A DNA stretch of 16,053 nt from Candidatus Woesearchaeota archaeon UBA153 (GCA_002503705.1 DASH01000035.1:1-16053), one strand, 5' to 3'; shown: positions 5,284 to 12,385, counted from the stretch's first letter. The notes: generated by a model from the sequence alone, not told the origin. A program made the numbers and translations.

Positions 5284-7644
5284 CTAATACCCGAACAGCT
5301 TCTTCTGGCTGCTCCCCGCGACGAGGTCGTCGAAGCTCGTGTCGTAGAACCCGAGGACTGAGTCGGCGAGCGGTTTGACTTGCTTCTCGAGGTAGTGGTC
5401 GTAGTCGATCGCCGCGGTCACGTACTTCAACGGCTCGGGACCGTTCAGCGTCATGACGTACTCGATGACCGGGCTCTCGATCTTGCCCTCTTTCTCTTCC
5501 AGGATGCGCGCGGCCTTGACGTGCGGCGGCGTCGTCTTCTCGTACTCGGCAAGCTCCTTCCGGATCGACTTGCGGTAGACGAGCAGGTCGTCGTGCTTGC
5601 CCGCCTTCACATCGGCGACGAACTTCTTGACGTACCCAGCAACCTCCTCCTCGTGGAAGATGCGGTTCAAGAGTTCCATCTGGAACTGCTTCGCGAGCTC
5701 GGTCCAGTCGCGGCGCACGAACTCGAGGCCGGTGAAATCCAACTCCTCGCCGTGCTCCTTGACGAGCAAGCCGGCGTATCGTTTCTTCGCGCCCTCCTCC
5801 TTGCCGCGCAGTTTCGGCATCAGGAACTTCCGGTAGACTTTCTCCGCCTGTATCTCCATGAAGTTCTCGCGATGGTACTCTTTCCACACGGACTCTTTGT
5901 AGAATGAATTGATAGCGTCCTGGATGCGCGTGCCGATGGCCCTCGCGTCTTTCACGTCGGTAGCGTTCGTCTTGACGAAAACGCTGTCCGTGTCTCCGTA
6001 AATCACTTCATACCCCATCCCTTCGATGCGTTCGGCGGCGAGCTTGATGAATTGGCGCGCGTAGCTCGTGATCGCGTTCCCGGTGTCGAGCGAGTAGAAC
6101 CTGCAGTTCGGGCTGGCGAGGACGCCGAAGAAACTGTTCATCAACGTCTTCAACGCGAGCGAGGCGACCGCGTCCTTGCGCCGCTTCGCGGCATCGCGCT
6201 CGCGCCAGAGCTTCTCGATAATCGCGGGGAGGATGCCCTCGTCGTTCTTGAACGCCGCGCCGTTCGGCGCGACGACGACGTCTTTCGTCGAGTGCCCGGG
6301 ACGATTCTCGGCGAGGCGCTTCTCGACCCGCGACGCGGGATCGATGTTGAACGTGCGGATAATACTCGGGTACATCGACTTGAAGTCGAGAACGAGGATG
6401 TGGTCATAGATACCTGGCTTGGACTCGCGGACGAAGCCGCCGGTGATGCGCTCGTCGCTCTCGACGAACTGTCCAGACGGCCCTACCAGGCCTTTCGCGT
6501 GCAACGCTCGCAAGTAGACACTGTCGAAGCTCGCGATTGAGGCGCGGACGCGGTCCATCGTCAAGCCGGTGAGCATGGAGCGTTTGACGGTGAGCTCGAC
6601 GAGCTGCGCCTTCGCCAAGATTTTCAGGACGAGCCTCGCGTCTTCGAGATTGTACGCGACGAGATGGCCGGGGTCTTCAAGGTACAACCGTTCAATCTCT
6701 CGATGACGGTCGTCGCCCTTCAGCAATTTACCCTCACCGAGGAACTCTTGCGCGGCAGTCTCGAGCTTGTAGTCGTCCAGGCGGATGAAGCTGCTTCTGA
6801 GGAGGTGGATGCCGTCGAGGACCGCGCGGCCCGCGAACTCAGCCGTCGAGTCTCGCAAGAACTCCTTCTCGATTCTGAGCGTTGAGGGCCATTCCGCGCG
6901 GCCGAGGATGAACGGGACCTTGTGCTTGTCGAAGCGCTCTTTCAGGAAGGCGAAGTCGAAGTCGATGACGTTCCAGCCCGTGACGATGTCCGGGTCCCAC
7001 GACTGCAGCAGAGCGCTGAAACGCTCGAGCAAGGCCTTCTCGTCGTCGTAGATCTCGACCTGCGCGAGTTTCGGCGCGTGCTTCCACGACGCGCTCTTCA
7101 TGAGCAGCGTGACGTGCTTGTCGTTCGTCGCGAGGCTCAACGCGTACAACTGTTCGCCGTCAAGGCTCGTCTCGATGTCGAGGCTGAGCGTGACGAGTTG
7201 CGGCGTGTAATCGACCGGCGTCAAGACCGGCTCTTCGTAGATGCGGCTGACGTAGCGTCCTTGTTTGTGGTCGCCGTGGATGTCCAGCGTGGCGAGGATG
7301 CCGTGGTCCATCAGGAAGCGCATCGTGAACCGGATGTCCGCTTCATAGCAGATGATGCCGCTCGACTCGAACGCTTGACGCGCCATAGGAACGTCTTTCG
7401 GCAGCGTGAAGACCGCTTTGACGACCTCGTGGCCATCCATGGACGCGATCTTTTGTTCGGGGTGGACGAGGTCGAACGCGGCGATCTTCTGCGCCTTCGC
7501 CGCATCCTTTTCGCGGATGTAGAAATACGGTTTGAAGTTGTTAATCGTCAAGAAGGACTCGCCGTTCGCGAGCCGTCCGAACAGGTAGACGTACGCCTTG
7601 CCATCAATGAGACGATACGTCGCGTCGACGATAAACCCCTTCAT
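5284..7644 (-). CDS. polB: Family B DNA polymerase of the E. coli Pol II type
   Basis: 786 residues, full length. Exonuclease motifs: DIET (D156, E158), WNVIDFDF (N225 to D230) and YNLED (D335). Polymerase motifs: A, DFKSMYPSII from D420; B, KTLMNSFFG from K499; C, YGDTDS from Y549. All catalytic acids are present, so both synthesis and proofreading should work. The palm/thumb sequence (KKRYAGLL, FVRRDWTELAKQFQ, PPHVKAAR, NGPEPLKY) follows E. coli Pol II, a 783-residue enzyme, more closely than the usual replicative archaeal PolB, as I recall those sequences. The chain ends in QKKLFGY, a terminal QxxLF sequence like the clamp-binding end of E. coli Pol II. A TATA box 26 bases before the ATG predicts a leaderless mRNA. 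A role in repair or translesion synthesis is more likely than main replication; no other polymerase gene is in the window. Confidence 0.95.
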   Translation of the reverse strand: MKGFIVDATYRLIDGKAYVYLFGRLANGESFLTINNFKPYFYIREKDAAKAQKIAAFDLVHPEQKIASMDGHEVVKAVFTLPKDVPMARQAFESSGIICYEADIRFTMRFLMDHGILATLDIHGDHKQGRYVSRIYEEPVLTPVDYTPQLVTLSLDIETSLDGEQLYALSLATNDKHVTLLMKSASWKHAPKLAQVEIYDDEKALLERFSALLQSWDPDIVTGWNVIDFDFAFLKERFDKHKVPFILGRAEWPSTLRIEKEFLRDSTAEFAGRAVLDGIHLLRSSFIRLDDYKLETAAQEFLGEGKLLKGDDRHREIERLYLEDPGHLVAYNLEDARLVLKILAKAQLVELTVKRSMLTGLTMDRVRASIASFDSVYLRALHAKGLVGPSGQFVESDERITGGFVRESKPGIYDHILVLDFKSMYPSIIRTFNIDPASRVEKRLAENRPGHSTKDVVVAPNGAAFKNDEGILPAIIEKLWRERDAAKRRKDAVASLALKTLMNSFFGVLASPNCRFYSLDTGNAITSYARQFIKLAAERIEGMGYEVIYGDTDSVFVKTNATDVKDARAIGTRIQDAINSFYKESVWKEYHRENFMEIQAEKVYRKFLMPKLRGKEEGAKKRYAGLLVKEHGEELDFTGLEFVRRDWTELAKQFQMELLNRIFHEEEVAGYVKKFVADVKAGKHDDLLVYRKSIRKELAEYEKTTPPHVKAARILEEKEGKIESPVIEYVMTLNGPEPLKYVTAAIDYDHYLEKQVKPLADSVLGFYDTSFDDLVAGSSQKKLFGY

Positions 7645-7664
7645 GGCCTTGAGAAAGGGAGGGG

Positions 7665-7680
7665 GTTATAAAAAGGTGGC
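7665..7680 (-). promoter_or_regulatory. TATA promoter of the DNA polymerase gene
   Basis: On the minus strand CCACCTTTTTATAACC is centred about 26 bases before the ATG at 7644, consistent with leaderless transcription. Confidence 0.6.
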
Positions 7681-7712
7681 GGCGGTCGAGAGGAATGCTC
7701 AACCAGAAGGAA

Positions 7713-7728
7713 CGAAAAACTTATATAT
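7713..7728 (+). promoter_or_regulatory. BRE/TATA promoter of the toxin-antitoxin operon
   Basis: CGAAAAAC followed by TTATATAT, centred at about 7724, would start transcription near 7750, inside the palindromic operator that follows. The leader includes the AAGGTG ribosome site at 7763-7768. Confidence 0.65.
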
Positions 7729-7757
7729 TAATACCGTATTACTACCGTATTAATACG
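7729..7757. promoter_or_regulatory. Two adjacent palindromes, probable autoregulatory operator
   Basis: TAATACCGTATTA (7729-7741) is a palindrome around one central base and CGTATTAATACG (7746-7757) is a perfect 12-bp palindrome; both carry TACCGTATTA as a direct repeat. They lie between the TATA box and the ribosome site of the antitoxin gene, the usual place for a toxin-antitoxin operator. Confidence 0.6.
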
Positions 7758-7774
7758 ATGTGAAGGTGCAAACC

Positions 7775-8011
7775 ATGGTACAGGCGATCATCAGCATTTC
7801 AGACGAGTCAAACAACGTGCTGAACGTCATCAAGGCGAAATACGCCCTCAAGGACAAGTCTGCGGCAATCGATTTGATGGCGCAGCAGTACGAAGAGCTC
7901 GTCCTCGAGCCCGAACTCCGACCGGCGTACGTCAAACGCGCCGTGAAGATAGGGACTGAGAAACCCGTCCGCGTCGGGAGCGCGGCCGCGCTGCGCGCGA
8001 GGTACGCGTGA
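7775..8011 (+). CDS. DUF2683-like antitoxin
   Basis: 78 residues from the ATG at 7775, chosen because AAGGTG ends six bases upstream; a GTG at 7760 would add five residues. The sequence MVQAIISISDESNNVLNVIK, then AKYALKDKSAAIDLMAQQYE, then LEPELRPAYVKR fits the short archaeal DUF2683 family as I remember it: an N-terminal strand and two helices able to form a ribbon-helix-helix-like dimer, then a tail that would wrap the toxin. The stop codon overlaps the toxin start (TGATG), showing translational coupling. It should neutralise the downstream toxin and repress its own promoter through the palindromes at 7729-7757. Confidence 0.8.
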   Translation: MVQAIISISDESNNVLNVIKAKYALKDKSAAIDLMAQQYEELVLEPELRPAYVKRAVKIGTEKPVRVGSAAALRARYA

Positions 8012-8277
8012 TGTACGCGCTCGACGTCAGGCCGTCACTCGACCGGAAGCTGCGCCGCCTCTCGCGGCAGGAGCCGAGACGGTTCGAGCTCGTGCTGAAG
8101 AAAGCGGGGGAAATCGCGCTGAACCCGCAGCATTACAAGAACCTGCGCGCGCCGCTCAACCACCTGAAACGCATCCATATCGACGCGAGCTTCGTCCTCA
8201 CGTTCTCGGTCGACGAGGAGCGCAAGCGCGTCATCCTCGAGGACTTCGACCATCACGACCGGATCTACCGGCGGTGA
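8011..8277 (+). CDS. RelE/ParE-superfamily toxin
   Basis: 88 residues from the ATG that overlaps the antitoxin stop by one base. The fold pattern is that of RelE/ParE toxins: an N-terminal strand (YALDVRPSLDRKLRR), two helices (PRRFELVLKKAGEIALNP), then strands HLKRIHIDASFVLTFSVDE and RKRVILEDFDHHDRIYRR. The final DFDHHDxIY is typical of the subfamily that ends in a conserved His/Tyr pair, where basic and aromatic residues contact ribosome-bound mRNA. Activity as an mRNA interferase is likely by family; a gyrase-type ParE activity is less likely in archaea. It lies in an operon with the antitoxin and the DUF2283-like gene. Confidence 0.82.
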   Translation: MYALDVRPSLDRKLRRLSRQEPRRFELVLKKAGEIALNPQHYKNLRAPLNHLKRIHIDASFVLTFSVDEERKRVILEDFDHHDRIYRR

Positions 8278-8283
8278 GAGAGA

Positions 8284-8634
8284 ATGATGCGTTGCACGTG
8301 GGAGTATGATGACGCGGAGGACGGCCTGTTCCTCTCTCTCGGCCGGTCGAACGAGAGCGTCGAGCTGCGCGACGGCGTCATCCTCGACCTCGACAAGGCC
8401 GGCAAGGTCGTCGGCCTGGAACTCTTCGACGCGTCGCGCCTCTTCAAGGCGTTGGGCAGCGGCGGCGTGACGAAGAAAGACCTGCAAGCGCTCTCTGAAG
8501 TCAGCGTCGCGTTCACGAAGTGGCGCCACTACTTCGTCATCGAGCCGGAGCTGCGCGGCGCGCGCCAGCTCAAAGAGAAGCTCACGATACCCGCAGCGGA
8601 CGGCCAGAGCGAACTGTTAGCAGCGGTGGCGTGA
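8284..8634 (+). CDS. DUF2283-like protein, third gene of the toxin-antitoxin operon
   Basis: 116 residues. Residues 5-55 match the DUF2283 pattern: WEYDDAEDGLFLSLGRSNES, then VELRDGVILDLDKAGKVVGL, then ELFDASRL. The function of the family is unknown; members are small beta-rich proteins often found near toxin-antitoxin pairs. Here the domain is followed by about 60 extra residues (KKDLQALSEVSVAFTKWRHY and on) with no motif I can name, so the protein is longer than a minimal DUF2283. The start codon lies 6 bases after the toxin stop; ATG at 8287 is equally possible. Its end is 18 bases from the stop of the converging reverse transcriptase gene. Confidence 0.75.
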   Translation: MMRCTWEYDDAEDGLFLSLGRSNESVELRDGVILDLDKAGKVVGLELFDASRLFKALGSGGVTKKDLQALSEVSVAFTKWRHYFVIEPELRGARQLKEKLTIPAADGQSELLAAVA

Positions 8635-8652
8635 GGGACTCTTTCGTCATCG

Positions 8653-9684
8653 TCAGCTTGGTTCTTCAGCTTTTTCGAGGCTTTTCGCAAGTCGTTCTCT
8701 CAAGCGGTAGGTGTTCGCGTGCTTGGCGTACGAACTCCATCCTTGAAACGTGTCGAGTATCTCGCCGATGGTCGTCTCGCCTATTGCGCGTGCTTCCACC
8801 ATCATCCCGAGCTTTCGCGTGATGCTGCGGATGTTCTTCGTTCGAAGGAGTCGGTGGCGCGGATAGACGCGATAGCCGAGGAGCGGGACGCCGCTCGCGG
8901 CGGGAATGATGCGGCACTTGTCGGGATGGAGCGCGAGCTTGAGGCGCTCCTCGAGGAATTCGCCGATCCGTTTCTGGTGGTCGGCGAGGACACTCTTGTT
9001 GTTGTGGATGATGACAAAGTCGTCGACGTACCGGAGGTAGTGTTTCGCCTTGAGCGTGTGCTTGACGTACTGGTCAAGCTCGTCGAGGTAGACGTTCGCG
9101 AAGAACTGGCTCGTCCAATTGCCGAGCGGCATCCCTTTCCCTGCTTTCTCTGTCGGGTGGTTGTCGAGGATGAGATGAGCGAGGCTGAGAACTCGCTCGT
9201 CATCGACTCGTCGCCGCAGGAGGGCGATGAGGACGTCGTGGTCGACCGTGTCGAAGTAATGCCTGATGTCTGCCTTGAGGACGAAGCACCGCCACGTGTT
9301 GTTCCGCGATGCTTCGCGCTGGAAGCGCTCGAAGCGCAGGACCGCCGTGAGTGCGCCCTTGCCTTTCCGGCTCGCGTAGCTGTCGCTGATGAACCGCGGC
9401 TCGAAGATCGGCTGGAGGATGTTGACGAGGGCGTGGTGGACGACGCGGTCGCGGAAGTCGCTCACGCTGATGAGCCGCGTCTTCGGGTCTCGCAGGACGA
9501 ACCGCCGCAGCGGGCGCGGACGGTACGCCCAGGTCTGGAGTTCCCATCGGAGGAGCGCGAGGTTGTGCCGCCAGTGCTCCGAGAACTCTTTGACACGCGG
9601 GTTGTTCGTCTTGCCGCGTCGCGCCTTCTCGTACGCGAGCTGGAGGTTCTCCTTGCCGCAGAACCGTTCGTAGAGAGCGAGCAT
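8653..9684 (-). CDS. DGR-type reverse transcriptase
   Basis: 343 residues from ATG at 9684. The motifs in order are SYASRKGKG (102-110), a hallmark of DGR enzymes; KADIRHYFDTVDHDVL (from 137, catalytic Asp); GMPLGNWTSQ (from 184), where DGR enzymes have (I/L/V)GxxxSQ instead of the QG of other retroelements; and YVDDFVII (219-226, catalytic DD pair). No maturase, endonuclease or RNase H domain follows. The length fits DGR enzymes. The frame continues upstream to 9810 through the template repeat, but that part reads as TR sequence, so the ATG after the TR is preferred. It should copy the TR RNA with adenine errors into cDNA used to rewrite the four variable repeats. No strong ribosome site is visible. 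Confidence 0.96.
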   Translation of the reverse strand: MLALYERFCGKENLQLAYEKARRGKTNNPRVKEFSEHWRHNLALLRWELQTWAYRPRPLRRFVLRDPKTRLISVSDFRDRVVHHALVNILQPIFEPRFISDSYASRKGKGALTAVLRFERFQREASRNNTWRCFVLKADIRHYFDTVDHDVLIALLRRRVDDERVLSLAHLILDNHPTEKAGKGMPLGNWTSQFFANVYLDELDQYVKHTLKAKHYLRYVDDFVIIHNNKSVLADHQKRIGEFLEERLKLALHPDKCRIIPAASGVPLLGYRVYPRHRLLRTKNIRSITRKLGMMVEARAIGETTIGEILDTFQGWSSYAKHANTYRLRERLAKSLEKAEEPS

Positions 9685-9706
9685 GAAAGTCCCCGTCGGT
9701 GCTATT

Positions 9707-9778
9707 CGCGCGACGCCCTGTTGTCGTTGTTGCCGTTCAGGTTGTACCTGTTGTCGTGGTTGCCGCGGCCCACAGGCC
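9707..9778 (-). repeat. DGR template repeat (TR)
   Basis: The 72-base block lies directly upstream of the reverse transcriptase. On the minus strand, in the reading frame of the targets, it begins with codons for RPVGRG, then 15 codons NHDNRYNLNGNNDNR, then ASR. Seven of the fifteen are AAC, the codon whose adenines give the widest amino-acid choice when mutated. There are 20 adenines, all in the 15-codon core. The flanks are free of adenine, so they stay constant. After GCGTCGCGCG the TR diverges from the VRs (AATA against GGGG), the expected IMH*/IMH difference. Confidence 0.96.
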
Positions 9779-9983
9779 CCGCAGTAGCCCCGCCACCGTT
9801 TGTCCTTCACCGCTGCTTCAGCAACTCGCTGGTTGGTTGTCGCAGCTGTATTTCATGGCAACTCTCTGCAGTACGTTGTTGCCCTGATGGCGGGACGTGT
9901 AGCCCCCTGCCGAGGCGAGGTCTTCGCCATGCGGCAGTCTTGAACGGGGACTATGAGAGATGTGATGTTTTCACCTAACCTTC
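9779..9983 (-). other. Non-coding segment between target 1 and the TR, with a hairpin at 9907-9937
   Basis: No convincing gene is present in these 205 bases; in particular there is no Avd-like reading frame. A bulged hairpin at 9907-9937 has outer arms CTGCCG/CGGCAG and an inner stem GGCGA/TCGCC. The segment would form the 5' part of a TR-containing RNA or the tail of the target 1 transcript. It starts with a copy of the ribosome-site block found after the other targets (AGGTGAAAAC) but has no start codon behind it. Confidence 0.45.
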
Positions 9984-10010
9984 GTTTCCTGTGGAACTAT
10001 TTTTTTGCCC
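9984..10010 (-). promoter_or_regulatory. Conserved VR 3' flank (A-tract plus short hairpin), probable part of the retrohoming site; copies after all four VRs
   Basis: Directly after each VR the minus strand reads GGGGCAAAAAAATAGTTCC, then ACA or ATA, then GGAAAC or AGAAA(C/T). The end can fold as GTTCC/GGAA(A)C with a bulged A; the version after VR3 and VR4 keeps only the shorter GTTC/GAAAC-type pairing. The other copies are at 12373-12399, 13156-13182 and 13887-13913. The TR lacks this flank. In known DGRs a GC-rich IMH followed by a hairpin marks the recipient repeat, and this block is the best candidate here. Confidence 0.55.
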
Positions 10011-10668
10011 CGCGCGACGCCCAGCCGAGGCCGCCGCGGCCCACAGGCCTAATGATACCTTCGGGCGGGAGGTATATCTGAGCCCGTCGATTGCCTGCTT
10101 GCATCTCTTGCGGGAGCTGCGCGAACGAACGTCCGTAGTGGTATAAGATGAACTCCGGGGAGAACATGTTCAAGTCGAGCCACGACGTCGACTGTGCGTT
10201 CCCGATGGCGAACTCTTTCCGTTCCGTGTGCTTGAGCGTGCCGTTGACGCCGTAGTCGCTGCCGTTCCAGACGAGATTCTCGGGATCGCGGTACGCGACG
10301 AGGACCGATCCTTTGCGCTCCCACGCCATGCTCGTCCACTCGCCGTAGCTCTCCACCATGTTCTTCGCGACGTCAGCGTTCACGCCGGAAAGCTTGCTCT
10401 CGAGGCCGTCGCTGAGCAGGCTGAAGATCTCTGCTGGTAGCAGGTGACGGTCATAGCCTGCCTGACGGAGCCGTTGCAGGCTGTCAGGATAGTAGAAGAT
10501 CTTCTTCTGGTTGTTCTCAGAGACGAGGGGGTGCTCGATAGTGAGACCTTTATAGCTCGCCGCGGTGTCGCCGGGCTGCGGCGGAGATGGCGGTCGCGGC
10601 TGGAGGAGAGCGTGGCGGCGCTCCGCCCGCTCCTCGGGCGTCATGTGGATAGTGATGAGCGGTTTCAT
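9997..10668 (-). CDS. DGR target protein 1 (shortened variable repeat)
   Basis: 223 residues. The N-terminus MKPLITIHMTPEERAERRHA is nearly identical to target 2, followed by a Pro-rich linker (LLQPRPPSPPQPGD). The central part has LSGVNADVAKNMVESYGEWT, a block shared by all four targets, and FAQLPQEMQAG before LPPEGIIRPVGRG. The variable part is only GLGW and the protein ends ASRGAKK. The layout, with a constant body and a variable C-terminal loop after a RPVGRG strand, suits the C-type-lectin-like fold used by DGR targets; this is inferred from context. There is no signal peptide or membrane helix. The ATG follows the vWA stop by eight bases, and that stop lies in a GGTGA ribosome site. Confidence 0.9.
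   Translation of the reverse strand: MKPLITIHMTPEERAERRHALLQPRPPSPPQPGDTAASYKGLTIEHPLVSENNQKKIFYYPDSLQRLRQAGYDRHLLPAEIFSLLSDGLESKLSGVNADVAKNMVESYGEWTSMAWERKGSVLVAYRDPENLVWNGSDYGVNGTLKHTERKEFAIGNAQSTSWLDLNMFSPEFILYHYGRSFAQLPQEMQAGNRRAQIYLPPEGIIRPVGRGGLGWASRGAKK
10011..10049 (-). repeat. DGR variable repeat 1 (39 bases, 33-base deletion)
   Basis: It shares both constant flanks with the TR but keeps only four of the fifteen core codons (GGC CTC GGC TGG). These can be derived from TR codons AAC CAC AAC AGG by adenine changes only. The deletion is 11 codons and keeps frame. The TR contains GACAACAGG twice, 30 bases apart, so slippage during cDNA synthesis is a possible cause, although that exact slip would remove 10 codons, not 11. 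Confidence 0.9.
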
Positions 10669-10675
10669 TGCGTTT

Positions 10676-12358
10676 TCACCGGAGGTACGCTTTCTCGGTC
10701 TTGCCGAGGACGTGCTTGAAGATGTTCGGCGTCGTGCCGTGGATGACTTCCGCGCCGGCCTGCCGGAGGTGTTCCGCGTTCGAGATGCTCGTAATCGCGT
10801 AGATCGTCACGCGGTTCTGCGCGTTGCGGCCGCGGAACGTCCTGATGGCGTTGACCGCCTCCTGCTCGTTCGCGAGGAACGTGTCGGTGATGATGAGGGA
10901 GAGTCGTGGATCGTCCGCCGGCGTGTCGAGGAACTCCTTGATGGGGAAGGTCGTGTCGCCGTTCTGGTAGACGACGAGGTTCTTGTAGATGAGGTGGAGG
11001 TCGGCGGTGCGCGCCTGTGTGAAGGCCTTGCCGGAGTAGTTGATGCTGCGCACGCCGCGCGCTATCGCGCGTCGCGCCGCGACGAACCCAGCGAGCACGG
11101 GCAAGCTTGTCTCCTCAACGGGATTGGGCATGCTGCCGCTGCTGTCGAGGTAGAGGTCGAGCGTCGGGATGACTTCCTGCTCGCCGCCCCGCACGGTCGT
11201 CGTGCGCGAGCGCCATTGCTTCGTCGTCACGCCGGGCAGGACTGCGCCGCTCGTCATCAGGGTGTGCTGCACGTCCAGATTGCTGACGGGTTCGCTGGGA
11301 GTCCAGGGGATGACGCTGAACGGGCTGGTGCGCGGTCGGCCGAAGGGCTTGGTCGCGAACTTGACGTTGTACTTGCTGGCGAGCCGCTCGTAGAAGCTGA
11401 TGCTCGCCTGGACCGGGTCGCCGATGCCGATGCCCGCGAGGAGGCCGCGATACTCTTTGACCGCGCTCTTATTCGTGGGGAGCCCGTCGGTGCCGGGCTT
11501 GCTGATCTCGCGGGCGAGCTCTCCCAGGGCACGCTCGCGCTCCTCCGGCGTCATCTTGCCGAGGTCTGGCGTGTTCTCGCTCGCGGTCGTGTCGACGCCG
11601 CCGTTCCCGCCGGACTCGCTGCTCTCGCCGCCCTTGCCGTCTTTCTTGTCCTGCTCCATGAAGGGCGCGATGAGGCGCGCGTACTCGCTGATGGTCTCCT
11701 GCCACGTTCGCTTGTTGATGAGGACTCGCTCTTTGAGCATGGCAGCAATCTGTTCGGCCGCCTTTTCCTCCTTGCCCGCAATCTTGGTCTCGTCCGAGAG
11801 GAGCTTGGAGTTCCAGAGGCGTTCGCAGCTGCGCATGTAGACGCGCCACAGCGCGCTCTCCGCTTTCTGCGGCGTGGAGACTTCCCGGTAGAAGTAATTG
11901 ATCTCGTCGTGGCCGGTGCGCGCGAGTTGCGTGTTGATGATAGTATCGGTGTAAAGATTCATGATGGGGTGGGCGAGCCCTTCCTTCTTGGGCAACGCCT
12001 CGGCGATGGCGTGCTGAAGCAGGAGGAGCGTCGTCGCGTCGTACGGGCAGAGGTAGTAGCCTATCTCGTGCTTGGCGATGAAACGGCAGGTCTTGGCGAA
12101 GTCCGACGCTTGCCGGTCTATTTCAGGAAGGTTCGCGTAGACTTGGAACTCAGGGAATTTCATGAAGGCGAGTTGGCTCGGGAGCGCTTTGCTCGCGTCG
12201 CCGCCGAACGCCGCAATCTCTTCGAGGGTGCGCGCGGCCTTGATGGTGGGGATGCGCGGCTGGCCCCAGGCGATGCGCGCGTCGCGCTCCACCTCGCGGA
12301 GGAGCGTGCCGAGTTCTTCGGGCGTGTACTCTGCCAGTCGTTTCGGCGTGCTCGTCAT
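10676..12358 (-). CDS. von Willebrand A domain protein, MoxR partner
   Basis: 560 residues from ATG at 12358 (a TTG at 12367 would add three). Residues 1-235 are mostly helical and include KHEIGYYLCPYD near residue 96-107. A Gly/Ser-rich, probably flexible linker follows (KDGKGGESSESGGNGG, from about 238). The vWA domain occupies about 395-560, with the MIDAS motif DLYLDSSGSM (D405, S407, S409), a candidate Thr near 469-470 (NGDTTFP) and IITDT (D492), so metal-dependent ligand binding should be intact. Families that pair a MoxR ATPase with a vWA protein work as chaperone-like machines that load cofactors or remodel complexes. It lies between targets 2 and 1 in one transcription unit. The link to the variable targets is inferred from that position. 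Confidence 0.92.
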   Translation of the reverse strand: MTSTPKRLAEYTPEELGTLLREVERDARIAWGQPRIPTIKAARTLEEIAAFGGDASKALPSQLAFMKFPEFQVYANLPEIDRQASDFAKTCRFIAKHEIGYYLCPYDATTLLLLQHAIAEALPKKEGLAHPIMNLYTDTIINTQLARTGHDEINYFYREVSTPQKAESALWRVYMRSCERLWNSKLLSDETKIAGKEEKAAEQIAAMLKERVLINKRTWQETISEYARLIAPFMEQDKKDGKGGESSESGGNGGVDTTASENTPDLGKMTPEERERALGELAREISKPGTDGLPTNKSAVKEYRGLLAGIGIGDPVQASISFYERLASKYNVKFATKPFGRPRTSPFSVIPWTPSEPVSNLDVQHTLMTSGAVLPGVTTKQWRSRTTTVRGGEQEVIPTLDLYLDSSGSMPNPVEETSLPVLAGFVAARRAIARGVRSINYSGKAFTQARTADLHLIYKNLVVYQNGDTTFPIKEFLDTPADDPRLSLIITDTFLANEQEAVNAIRTFRGRNAQNRVTIYAITSISNAEHLRQAGAEVIHGTTPNIFKHVLGKTEKAYLR

Positions 12359-12385
12359 TTCATACAACCTTCGTTTCCTGTGGAA

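Noticed and set aside
7760..7774. GTG at 7760 as the antitoxin start
   Set aside because: The AAGGTG ribosome site would lie after it; the ATG at 7775 has the correct spacing and matches the family N-terminus MVQAI.
8653..9684. Group II intron or retron reverse transcriptase
   Set aside because: There is no maturase or endonuclease domain, no intron RNA domain V, and no msr/msd. The SYASRKGKG and LGNWTSQ motifs and the nearby TR/VR pairs point to a DGR.
9685..9810. Upstream extension of the reverse transcriptase to 9810
   Set aside because: The added 42 codons are the template repeat read in another frame and are rich in Gln and Arg. The ATG at 9684, after the TR, gives a normal DGR enzyme length.
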